Made by a program: the position numbers and the translations under genes. The notes beneath the pieces are model-generated. The model was given only the letters and a program-made list of their open reading frames with translations, was not told where the DNA came from and did no database searches. Positions 1 to 5,165 of a DNA stretch of 5,165 nt are shown here, piece after piece; the first letter of the stretch is position 1, and each line of letters opens with the position of its first letter. Source of the stretch: CAYVBE01 sp964448935. Its GTDB lineage: Bacteria > Planctomycetota > Brocadiia > SM23-32. Where the stretch lies: the NCBI GenBank assembly GCA_964448935.1, contig CAYVBE010000246.1, positions 1-5,165 of the forward strand. The letters run 5' to 3'.

Positions 1-59
1 TCAAGAACGCCCTGGCCACCCTCCTGGAAAACGCCCGCACGGTCGGCGAGGAGGATTAA
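1..59 (+). CDS. C-terminal end of an unidentified protein (partial)
   Basis: Reading codons from position 3 gives KNALATLLENARTVGEED followed by a TAA stop at 57-59. The tail is hydrophilic and acidic at the very end, and its codons mostly end in G or C, as in the forward genes further on. The start and almost all of the gene lie outside the window, so the product cannot be named; I do not recognise the eighteen residues. It is on the same strand as the other confident genes but is separated from the next one by about 550 bases, so co-transcription is not obvious. A short random open frame running in from the edge is the alternative, but the biased codon use and acidic terminus make a real C-terminus more likely. 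Confidence 0.55.
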   Translation, partial: KNALATLLENARTVGEED

Positions 60-95
60 GGTGCCCATAAAGCCGGGTTAGTCAGGTCGTCTGCC

Positions 96-422
96 TTACG
101 GCGTTAGCCCAACTTGTTCTACCGCGGACGCTTTGTGCTTGCTCTGTCGCTGGTCCTCCCGCGAGGTATGGATATGTCCCGTTACCCGGTCCTGATCAAC
201 ACCCTTCTCACTCCGAACGTATTCCATAACACCTGACCACAGCTTCGTGCCGGTCGGCGGGTAGTTCGTCTCGATCACGATATAGCGGGCAAACTTCCGG
301 GTTACGTCCACCGCCTCGTATTCCGCCTCCAGCGTCCCCAGGAAGACGGCGGCCATGACCCACGGGAGAATCCGTCCCGCCCGGACCAGTCTCAGCACCA
401 GCGCACCGCTGAGTATCCACAT
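96..422 (-). CDS. Possible small hypothetical protein or gene remnant (108 aa)
   Basis: I do not recognise this protein. Two observations argue that it is more than chance. AGGGA (complement of 430-434) lies 7 bases upstream of the ATG at 420-422, a reasonable ribosome binding site. No forward gene lies opposite, so its codon bias is not a shadow: by hand count 53 of the first 62 codons end in G or C (about 85%), falling to 26 of the last 46 (about 57%). Residues 18-31 (RILPWVMAAVFLGT) form a short hydrophobic stretch that might anchor in the membrane, though Arg residues at 11, 14 and 17 make it a poor signal peptide. The tail from about residue 75 is polar and low in complexity. The drop in codon bias after about residue 62 could mean a decayed gene or a read-through past the original end; I saw no better continuation in the other two reverse frames. 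The frame stays open upstream to position 533 but offers no better start. Confidence 0.35.
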   Translation of the reverse strand: MWILSGALVLRLVRAGRILPWVMAAVFLGTLEAEYEAVDVTRKFARYIVIETNYPPTGTKLWSGVMEYVRSEKGVDQDRVTGHIHTSREDQRQSKHKASAVEQVGLTP

Positions 423-599
423 CGCATGATCCCTGGTTCGACCGGGGGTATGGAGCCCAGCACCGGCACGCGGCCCTGCAGCAGGAACCCCGCTCCCGCG
501 AGAGGCGGCCCATCCGTCGGGTGGCAGGAGCTTTCACTTGCTCTTCGCACACGGTAAGCTTGTTCTTCTGCGACGAAGGGCGAAGTTCTGGCGGAGACC

Positions 600-605
600 G
601 AGGGA
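600..605 (+). promoter_or_regulatory. Ribosome binding site deciding the URO-D-like start
   Basis: GAGGGA lies 4 bases before the ATG at 610 (6 bases if the core is taken as GAGG). The upstream in-frame TTG at 538 has no comparable purine-rich motif at the right distance, so this motif supports the shorter 343-residue protein. Confidence 0.55.
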
Positions 606-609
606 CACG

Positions 610-1641
610 ATGCACGTCAGCGAAGAAACACTGGAGGCGCTGCGCGAGCCGGAGCTGGTCGAGGTCCGGGAGGAGCACTTCGAGCGTCTGGAGCGGCTCT
701 TTAGCGGCGAGATTCGGGGGCGGCCGCTCTTCTTGAGCGGCATCACGGCCATGAGAACGGCGTCCCCGCCCGGCTGGGAGGAGTGGCTACCGGAACTCCT
801 GGACCACCTTGCCCGGCAGGCCGGGAGCGCCGCTGACCGCCGCGTTTTCCGGCCGCTCCTGCTGTGCTGGGACCCGCACGGGGTTCACTTCGTGGACGAG
901 TTGTTCGGGGCCTCCGTGATGGAACTCGAGACCGGGTGGCAGGCGGTGCCGCTGGAGTCGGAAGTCGGCACGCTGGAGGCGCCCGACCTGGAGGAGTGCG
1001 CCACATGGTGCGAGATTCGCGGGTTCACGCGGTGCTTCCTGGAACTCGAGTTGGACGCCGTGACCCTGGCCCTGCCGACGGTCTCCAGCCCGCTGAACAT
1101 CGCCGTCAATCTCTACGGCGACCGCATCCTGCAGGCGATGCTGCTCGACCCGGACGCGGCCCGTCACGACCTGCGGGTGATCGCCGTGGTGCTGTGCGCC
1201 ATTCACCGGTGGTATCTGGACAACGTGCCGCCGGAGCGCATGCAGTGCATCGCGGCGGCCGGCCGGACGCAGCCCCGGGGACACGGCCAGGTTTGCGGCT
1301 GCTCGACGCATCTGCTGTCCGGGCCGCTTTACGAGGAGTTCATCGCCGACCTGGACTCGCGGGTGCTGGACGTCTACCCGCAGGGCGGGCTCATCCACCT
1401 GTGCGGCAGTCACGCGCAGCACACCGCCGTCTGGCGCGGCATGGCATCCGTGCGGGCGGTGCAGACGAACGACCGCGCAACGGAGGACGTGGGCGCTTTC
1501 TACCGGGGGCTGCGCGAGGACCAGATACTCTACGCCCACCCCTGCGAAGAAATGGGGGCGGACGAAATCCTGGGTGCCACACAGGGCGGCGATCGCACAG
1601 TGATCTGCACCGAGCCGGAGGCCGTGGCGCATCTGCTGTAG
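610..1641 (+). CDS. Uroporphyrinogen decarboxylase (URO-D) superfamily protein, corrinoid methyltransferase-like
   Basis: This 343-residue protein has the usual length for the URO-D/MtaA-like superfamily, TIM-barrel proteins that include haem-pathway URO-D and the zinc enzymes moving methyl groups from corrinoid proteins to thiols. Visible landmarks are RLFSGEIRGRPLFL near residues 29-42, FVDELFGASV near 96-105, a Cys-x-Cys in QVCGCSTHL (C229, C231), LIHLCG (H263, C265) and a late Cys in VICTEP (C333). H-x-C plus a distal Cys about 70 residues later matches the zinc ligand pattern of MtaA/MtbA-type methyltransferases, so a methyltransferase role is more likely than haem synthesis. The methyl donor and acceptor cannot be told, and no corrinoid protein is encoded nearby. 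ATG 610 is preferred because GAGGGA (600-605) sits just upstream; a TTG at 538 would add 24 basic residues unlike the family. Wobble GC is about 86% over the first 70 codons. The protein has no signal peptide and is probably cytoplasmic. The superfamily is secure, the exact reaction is not. Confidence 0.85.
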   Translation: MHVSEETLEALREPELVEVREEHFERLERLFSGEIRGRPLFLSGITAMRTASPPGWEEWLPELLDHLARQAGSAADRRVFRPLLLCWDPHGVHFVDELFGASVMELETGWQAVPLESEVGTLEAPDLEECATWCEIRGFTRCFLELELDAVTLALPTVSSPLNIAVNLYGDRILQAMLLDPDAARHDLRVIAVVLCAIHRWYLDNVPPERMQCIAAAGRTQPRGHGQVCGCSTHLLSGPLYEEFIADLDSRVLDVYPQGGLIHLCGSHAQHTAVWRGMASVRAVQTNDRATEDVGAFYRGLREDQILYAHPCEEMGADEILGATQGGDRTVICTEPEAVAHLL

Positions 1642-1651
1642 GCGCCTGCCT

Positions 1652-1680
1652 TTGACACGCGGGGCGGATTGCCGAAGAAT
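1652..1680 (+). promoter_or_regulatory. Candidate sigma-70-type promoter before the cellobiose phosphorylase gene
   Basis: A perfect -35 consensus TTGACA (1652-1657) is followed after 17 bases by AAGAAT (1675-1680), which matches four of six positions of the -10 consensus TATAAT. Transcription would begin near 1687, leaving a leader of about 25 bases that contains the Shine-Dalgarno sequence. It lies in the 70-base spacer between the URO-D-like stop and the phosphorylase start. A perfect -35 at ideal spacing in GC-rich DNA is notable, but the -10 is imperfect and chance remains possible. No clear operator palindrome is visible beside it. Confidence 0.4.
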
Positions 1681-1700
1681 ACCCGCGTACCCGAATCCAC

Positions 1701-1705
1701 GGAGG
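1701..1705 (+). promoter_or_regulatory. Shine-Dalgarno sequence of the cellobiose phosphorylase gene
   Basis: GGAGG followed by six bases and then ATG at 1712. It decides the start: the frame is open back to about 1652, but the extra 20 residues have no ribosome binding site and no counterpart in the GH94 family, whose members begin with MRYG/MKFG-FFDD-like sequence. Confidence 0.8.
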
Positions 1706-1711
1706 AATCCC

Positions 1712-4153
1712 ATGCGCTACGGCCACTTCGACGACGACCGCCGCGAGTATGTCATCACCACGCCCGAGACGCCCTACCCATGGATCAACTACCTGGGCTC
1801 GGAGCGGCTGTTCGGCATCATCTCGCAGACCGGCGGCGGGTATTGCTTCTACCGCGACGCGCGGCTGCGCCGCCTGACCCGCTACCGCTACAACAACGTG
1901 CCGCTGGACGCCGGAGGGCGGTATTTCTACATCCGCGACGCCGACGACGTATGGACGCCCGGCCGGCTGCCGATGAAGAGGGGGCTGGACTTCTACGAGT
2001 GCCGCCACGGACCCGGCTATACGTCCATCGCCGGAGAGCGGGGCGCCGCGCGGGCGGAGGTGCTGGCTTTCGTGCCGCCGGGGCTGGACTGCGAGGTCCA
2101 CCGGCTCGCGCTGGCGAACCGTTCCGACCGCGCCAGAGAGCTGGACATTTTTTCCTGCGTCGAGTTCTGCTTCTGGAACGCGCTGGACGATATGACCAAC
2201 TTCCAGCGCAACTTCAGCATCGGCGAGGTCGAGGTGGACGGGCGCGCCATTTACCACAAAAGCGAATACCGCGAGCGGCGCAACCACTATGGGTTCTACT
2301 CGGTCAACGCCCCGATCGAGGGTTTCGATACGGACCGCGAGGCGTTCGTGGGGCTCTACAACGGCTACCACGACCCGGAGGTGCCGCTGAGCGGGCGGTC
2401 GCGCGACTCCGTCGCCAGCGGATGGTCGCCCATCGCCTCCCACCACGTGCGCGTGTCCCTGCAGCCCGGCGAGGAGCGTTCGCTCATCTTCATGCTGGGC
2501 TACGTCGAGGGTCCCGAGGGCGGCCAGTGGGAGTCGCCGGGCGTTATCAACAAGGCACCTGCCCGGGAGATGATGAGGCAGATTGAGAGCGACGCCGACG
2601 TCGAAGCGGCGATGGACGAGCTGGCGGAGTACTGGGACGGCCTCCTGGGCGCCTGCCGGCTGGAGGGCGCCGACGAGCGCCTCCGTCGGATGGTTAACAT
2701 CTGGAACCCCCGGCAGGTGATGGTCACCTTCCACCTCTCGCGCAGCGCGTCCTACTTCGAGTCCGGCATCGGCCGCGGCATCGGGTTCCGGGACTCCAAC
2801 CAGGACATCCTGGGGTTCGTCCACATGGTGCCGGAGGACGCCCGGCGGCGCATCCTGGACCTGGCGGCCACACAGTTCGAGGACGGCTCCTCCTACCACC
2901 AGTTCCAGCCCCTGACCGGCGAGGGCAATGCGGAGATCGGCGGCGGCTTCAACGACGACCCGCTCTGGCTCATCCTCTCGACCGCCGCCTACGTCAAGGA
3001 GACCGGCGACGCGTCTATCCTGGACGAGGACGTGCCCTTCGACAACGATCCGTCGAACCGCGCGCCGCTCTTCGAGCACCTGCGGTGCAGCTTCCGGCAC
3101 GTGGTGGAGAGCCGCGGCCCGCACGGCCTGCCGCTGATCGGCCGGGCCGACTGGAACGACTGCCTGAACCTGAACTGCTTCTCGCAGAACCCCGACGAGT
3201 CGTTCCAAACCTGCGAGAACCGCGACGGGCGGACGGCCGAGTCGGTGCTGATCGCCGGCATGTTCTGCTTCATCGGACCGGAGTTCGCGGAACTCTGCCG
3301 GCGGCGCGGCCTGGACGAGGAAGCGGAGGCCGCCGGAAGTGAGATCAATGCCATGCGCAAGACCGTGCTGGAGCACGGCTGGGACGGCGAGTGGTTCCTG
3401 CGCGCCTACGACGACGCGGGCGAACCGGTCGGCAGCCGCGAGTGCGACGAGGGGCGGATATTCATCGAACCGCAGGGCTTCTGCGTGATGGCCGGCATCG
3501 GCCTGGAGGACGGCCGGGCCCGACGGGCGCTCGATTCCGTCCGCGAGCGGCTGGAGACGCCTTGTGGCATTGAGCTGCACGGCCCGCCCTACACCGAATA
3601 CCACCCGGAGCTGGGGGAGATATCCAGCTACCCGCCCGGCTACAAGGAGAACGGGGCGGTCTTCTGCCACAATAACCCGTGGGTCATCATCGCGGAGACG
3701 GTGCTGGGGCGTGGCGACCGCGCGTTCGACCTCTACACCCGCTTCGCGCCCGCCTGGGTGGAGGAGCGCAGCGACGTGCACCGGCTGGAGCCCTACGTCT
3801 ATGCCCAGATGATCGCCGGCCGCGCCGCGCCGCGCTGCGGAGAGGCCAAAAACTCGTGGCTCACCGGCACCGCCGCGTGGGCCTACGTCGCACTCATGCA
3901 ACACATCCTGGGCATCCGCGCGGACTACGACGGCCTGTGCGTGGAGCCCTGCATCCCGTCGGACTGGGACGGCTTCACCGTGCGCCGCCGCTTTCGGGGA
4001 GCCGAATACCGGATCAAAGTCCGCAATCCGAGCGGCGTCTGCAGGGGGCTGAAACACGTCGAAGTGGACGGAGAGCCGATCGAGGGCAATTTGCTGCCCC
4101 CCTTCAGCGACGGGAAGCACGAAGTAACCGTCACGATGGGGCAGGGCCGCTGA
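1712..4153 (+). CDS. cbp: Cellobiose phosphorylase, glycoside hydrolase family 94
   Basis: This 813-residue cytoplasmic enzyme should convert cellobiose and inorganic phosphate to alpha-D-glucose-1-phosphate and glucose with inversion, saving one ATP compared with hydrolysis and kinase action. Length and sequence follow clostridial and Cellulomonas cellobiose phosphorylases from end to end: an N-terminal beta-sandwich (about 1-280, beginning MRYGHFDDDRREYVIT), a helical linker, an alpha/alpha-six barrel (about 320-745) and a small C-terminal beta domain. The active site is intact: SGIGRG and FRDSNQD (R355, D361) for subsite -1, general acid D483 within GRADWNDC (W481 beside it), E636, Y640 and K645 in GEISSYPPGYKE for subsite +1, and H653 in FCHNN plus GTAAW (T720) for phosphate. 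As I recall the Cellulomonas gilvus enzyme (R362, D368, W488, D490, E649, Y653, K658, H666), the spacings match with constant offsets of 7 and then 13. These subsite +1 residues favour cellobiose over chitobiose or cellodextrin phosphorylases. There is no signal peptide, so cellobiose must be imported; no transporter is in view. Wobble GC is about 93% over the first 70 codons. Confidence 0.95.
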   Translation: MRYGHFDDDRREYVITTPETPYPWINYLGSERLFGIISQTGGGYCFYRDARLRRLTRYRYNNVPLDAGGRYFYIRDADDVWTPGRLPMKRGLDFYECRHGPGYTSIAGERGAARAEVLAFVPPGLDCEVHRLALANRSDRARELDIFSCVEFCFWNALDDMTNFQRNFSIGEVEVDGRAIYHKSEYRERRNHYGFYSVNAPIEGFDTDREAFVGLYNGYHDPEVPLSGRSRDSVASGWSPIASHHVRVSLQPGEERSLIFMLGYVEGPEGGQWESPGVINKAPAREMMRQIESDADVEAAMDELAEYWDGLLGACRLEGADERLRRMVNIWNPRQVMVTFHLSRSASYFESGIGRGIGFRDSNQDILGFVHMVPEDARRRILDLAATQFEDGSSYHQFQPLTGEGNAEIGGGFNDDPLWLILSTAAYVKETGDASILDEDVPFDNDPSNRAPLFEHLRCSFRHVVESRGPHGLPLIGRADWNDCLNLNCFSQNPDESFQTCENRDGRTAESVLIAGMFCFIGPEFAELCRRRGLDEEAEAAGSEINAMRKTVLEHGWDGEWFLRAYDDAGEPVGSRECDEGRIFIEPQGFCVMAGIGLEDGRARRALDSVRERLETPCGIELHGPPYTEYHPELGEISSYPPGYKENGAVFCHNNPWVIIAETVLGRGDRAFDLYTRFAPAWVEERSDVHRLEPYVYAQMIAGRAAPRCGEAKNSWLTGTAAWAYVALMQHILGIRADYDGLCVEPCIPSDWDGFTVRRRFRGAEYRIKVRNPSGVCRGLKHVEVDGEPIEGNLLPPFSDGKHEVTVTMGQGR

Positions 4154-4202
4154 TAACTGCTGTACCCACGAACTAACCGTCGTTGCGGCAGGGAGAAACT
4201 GT

Positions 4203-4209
4203 AAGGAGG
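4203..4209 (+). promoter_or_regulatory. Strong Shine-Dalgarno sequence of the 273-residue hypothetical gene
   Basis: AAGGAGG lies five bases ahead of the ATG at 4215, a near-perfect complement to the 16S rRNA 3' end. It is the strongest ribosome binding site in the window, fixes the start and suggests efficient translation of a protein of unknown function. Confidence 0.8.
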
Positions 4210-4214
4210 CAACA

Positions 4215-5036
4215 ATGGAGTTAACGCCCCGGGATGCCGGACTGTTCTACCGTTTGATGTGGCCGCTGCAGCAGTATGTGAACGCGAGACACCGGATTCA
4301 TCCCGATGTCCGGACTGTCGGCGAGTACAGTGAATTGGGCATGTTTGAGAAAGAACCCGTCCGCGATGCGCTGTACGACGACATAGATGCCATAGACGCG
4401 TTCATCCGCAAAAACCCGGAGGGCCTCTCCGAAGAACACCTGGCGGTAGTCGCGGGCTGGAAGAACTTTATCGGAGGCAACTTTACCATCGAGCGTCTTC
4501 TCAAGAGGTACGCCGTTTTCATCCAGGGCGAGGCCGTGTATGGAGTGCTTGGGCTGCTTGAGCCCGTTGACGAGGTGCTTGCTCCCCTGGAGCCACCGGT
4601 GTATGTGGAAGCCGTGTTGTTGCCGTTCCAAGGACAGATCGTATATGACGGGCTGATCCGCAAGTACAACATCTCGTTCGGAGCCGGCGCGAGGCGAATG
4701 TTCAAAGAAACCTACATGACTGCCAAGCAGAACAGGCGGATCATCACCACACTTGATCCCCAAAAGCGGCAAGAGCAGGCGGAAAGCCGGAAGGAGGCCG
4801 TCAGGGATTACACCGACGAGCTGGAGGAACTGGCCGAGGTGGCCCGGAAACTCCGAGGGGGCAGGACTCAGCCAGCCATCTACACCCCCGCGTTTAAACT
4901 TGTCCGGGAGAGCATAGAATTCGCACAAGCCGCGGTGGATGACCCGAAAGACGTGGACTCCCTGATCGAGGCGTTCAACAAGCTGGCTTCGACACTCGAC
5001 AGGGCAGGGTTGGTAATTGACCGCACGGAAACCTGA
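4215..5036 (+). CDS. Conserved hypothetical protein of unknown function (273 aa)
   Basis: I cannot assign a function. The start is secure because of the strong Shine-Dalgarno sequence. The protein is charged, without signal peptide or membrane segment, so it is probably cytoplasmic. Residues 1-110 look helical and contain FYRLMWPLQQYVN near the start and AVVAGWKNFIGGNFTIERLL at about 82-101. Residues about 103-165 look like an alpha/beta core: KRYAVFIQ, then AVYGVLGLLEP, then VEAVLLPFQGQIVYDGLI and KYNISFGAGARR. From memory, an 'SWKNFI...YGVLGL...VLLPFKGKIIYDGL' pattern recurs in unannotated proteins of bacteria and archaea, so I think this is a conserved family, but I cannot name a domain. 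Residues about 185-215 (QKRQEQAESRKEAVRDYTDE and onward) are highly charged and could form a coiled coil, followed by another helical segment. It lies 61 bases after the phosphorylase, on the same strand; co-transcription is possible. Its wobble GC is about 71% over the first 70 codons against about 93% for the phosphorylase, so it may have a different origin or expression class. Confidence 0.85.
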   Translation: MELTPRDAGLFYRLMWPLQQYVNARHRIHPDVRTVGEYSELGMFEKEPVRDALYDDIDAIDAFIRKNPEGLSEEHLAVVAGWKNFIGGNFTIERLLKRYAVFIQGEAVYGVLGLLEPVDEVLAPLEPPVYVEAVLLPFQGQIVYDGLIRKYNISFGAGARRMFKETYMTAKQNRRIITTLDPQKRQEQAESRKEAVRDYTDELEELAEVARKLRGGRTQPAIYTPAFKLVRESIEFAQAAVDDPKDVDSLIEAFNKLASTLDRAGLVIDRTET

Positions 5037-5165
5037 GAGAGGGGTTGAGCCTTGAGAAATGGAGACGAACGGGGCACTGCAGCTCTGAACCCTGGGGCAG
5101 ATTGCAGGACTGCCAGGGTCATTCAAAAGTCCCACGCACCGTATAGCCATTGATGTGTTCCGCCT
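5037..5165. other. Right-edge non-coding stretch
   Basis: No gene is visible in these 129 bases on either strand. The only structure is the hairpin at 5089-5119. Any ORF here is short, lacks a ribosome binding site and shows no codon bias. Confidence 0.6.
5089..5119. repeat. Imperfect hairpin downstream of the hypothetical gene
   Basis: ACCCT, a two-base GG bulge and GGCAG (5089-5100) can pair with CTGCC and AGGGT (5110-5119) around a nine-base loop, giving ten base pairs. An alternative pairing is ACCCTGG with CCAGGGT. It begins 53 bases after the stop at 5036. No T-tract follows on either strand, so it is not a standard intrinsic terminator; it could help define a transcript 3' end or stabilise it, or be incidental. 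Confidence 0.4.

Larger units (their letters stand above)
60..609. other. Long gap with no clear forward-strand gene
   Basis: About 550 bases separate the left-edge stop codon from the URO-D-like gene. The forward frames are broken and show no plausible start with a ribosome binding site until 610. The left part holds the reverse ORF described separately (96-422). The right part, 423-609, would be the shared upstream region if that ORF and the URO-D-like gene are divergently transcribed. I looked for a sigma-70 promoter ahead of 610 and saw only weak hexamers around 532-560 (TTTCAC, 17 bases, TAAGCT), which I do not call. No tRNA, terminator with a T-tract or direct repeat array was visible. 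Confidence 0.6.

Noticed and set aside
94..113. GTTAGCC and GCCCAAC resembling integron attC core boxes
   Set aside because: GCCCAAC fits RYYYAAC, but no matching GTTRRRY partner lies at attC distance and no imperfect palindrome joins them; no integrase or cassette array is visible.
431..449. GGTTCGACC resembling a tRNA T-loop, flanked by CCCT and GGGG
   Set aside because: The stem-loop register is off by one from a real T-arm (no C to pair with the G before TTCGA), and no acceptor, D or anticodon arms were found in the preceding 70 bases.
532..560. TTTCAC-N17-TAAGCT as a promoter for the URO-D-like gene
   Set aside because: Only two of six and three of six consensus positions match, which is expected by chance.
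538..609. A 24-residue N-terminal extension of the URO-D-like protein from TTG 538
   Set aside because: It gives an Arg-rich stretch unlike the family, has no ribosome binding site, and ATG 610 has GAGGGA just upstream.
864..1655. A 263-codon alternative forward frame inside the URO-D-like gene
   Set aside because: Its translation is a repetitive Arg/Gly/Ala/Pro mix typical of a shifted frame in GC-rich coding DNA, while the overlapping frame carries family motifs.
787..1713. A 308-codon reverse frame opposite the URO-D-like gene
   Set aside because: This is an antisense shadow of a recognised family member; its product is low-complexity, rich in Arg, Gln, His and Val, and matches nothing I know.
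1391..4120. A 909-codon open frame on the reverse strand opposite the cellobiose phosphorylase
   Set aside because: It lies antisense to a gene with near-complete family identity. High third-position GC on the forward strand removes stop codons from a reverse frame; the translation is rich in Arg, Ala, Val and Pro without recognisable domains.
4221..5150. A 309-codon reverse frame opposite the 273-residue gene
   Set aside because: The forward frame has a strong Shine-Dalgarno sequence and a coherent protein; the reverse frame has no ribosome binding site and no recognisable motif.

Overview
The window is GC-rich bacterial DNA. It carries three confident forward-strand genes, the last codons of a fourth at the left edge, and one doubtful short reverse-strand gene in a long leader gap. 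Two of the gene families, a URO-D-like protein with a CGCS/HLCG signature and a clostridial-type GH94 cellobiose phosphorylase, are ones I associate with Planctomycetota, Lentisphaerota and related uncultured bacteria. That assignment is a weak inference from memory; nothing here (no rRNA, no marker gene) fixes the taxon.

Layout: positions 1-59 are the C-terminus of an unidentified protein. Positions 60-609 have no clear forward gene; a reverse ORF at 96-422 has coding-like codon use and a ribosome-binding-site-like motif, and is listed as a possible small gene or gene remnant. Positions 610-1641 encode a uroporphyrinogen decarboxylase-superfamily protein that keeps the His-x-Cys plus distal Cys pattern of the zinc-dependent corrinoid methyltransferase branch. 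After a 70-bp spacer with a TTGACA-type promoter candidate, 1712-4153 encodes a full-length cellobiose phosphorylase with an intact active site. After 61 bp, 4215-5036 encodes an uncharacterised 273-residue protein behind a very strong Shine-Dalgarno sequence. The last 129 bp hold a hairpin and no gene.

Function: the only secure biochemistry is intracellular phosphorolysis of cellobiose to glucose-1-phosphate and glucose, which implies growth on cellulose-derived disaccharides imported by a transporter not in this window. The URO-D-like gene lies on the same strand just upstream, but I see no mechanistic link; a separate promoter candidate suggests the phosphorylase can be expressed alone. 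The third gene has noticeably lower wobble-position GC than its neighbours and probably belongs to a different functional unit.

I found no CRISPR array, transposase, tRNA, rRNA or defence cassette, and no convincing novel multi-gene system. The most open questions are the identity of the 273-residue protein and whether the reverse ORF in the leader gap is real.
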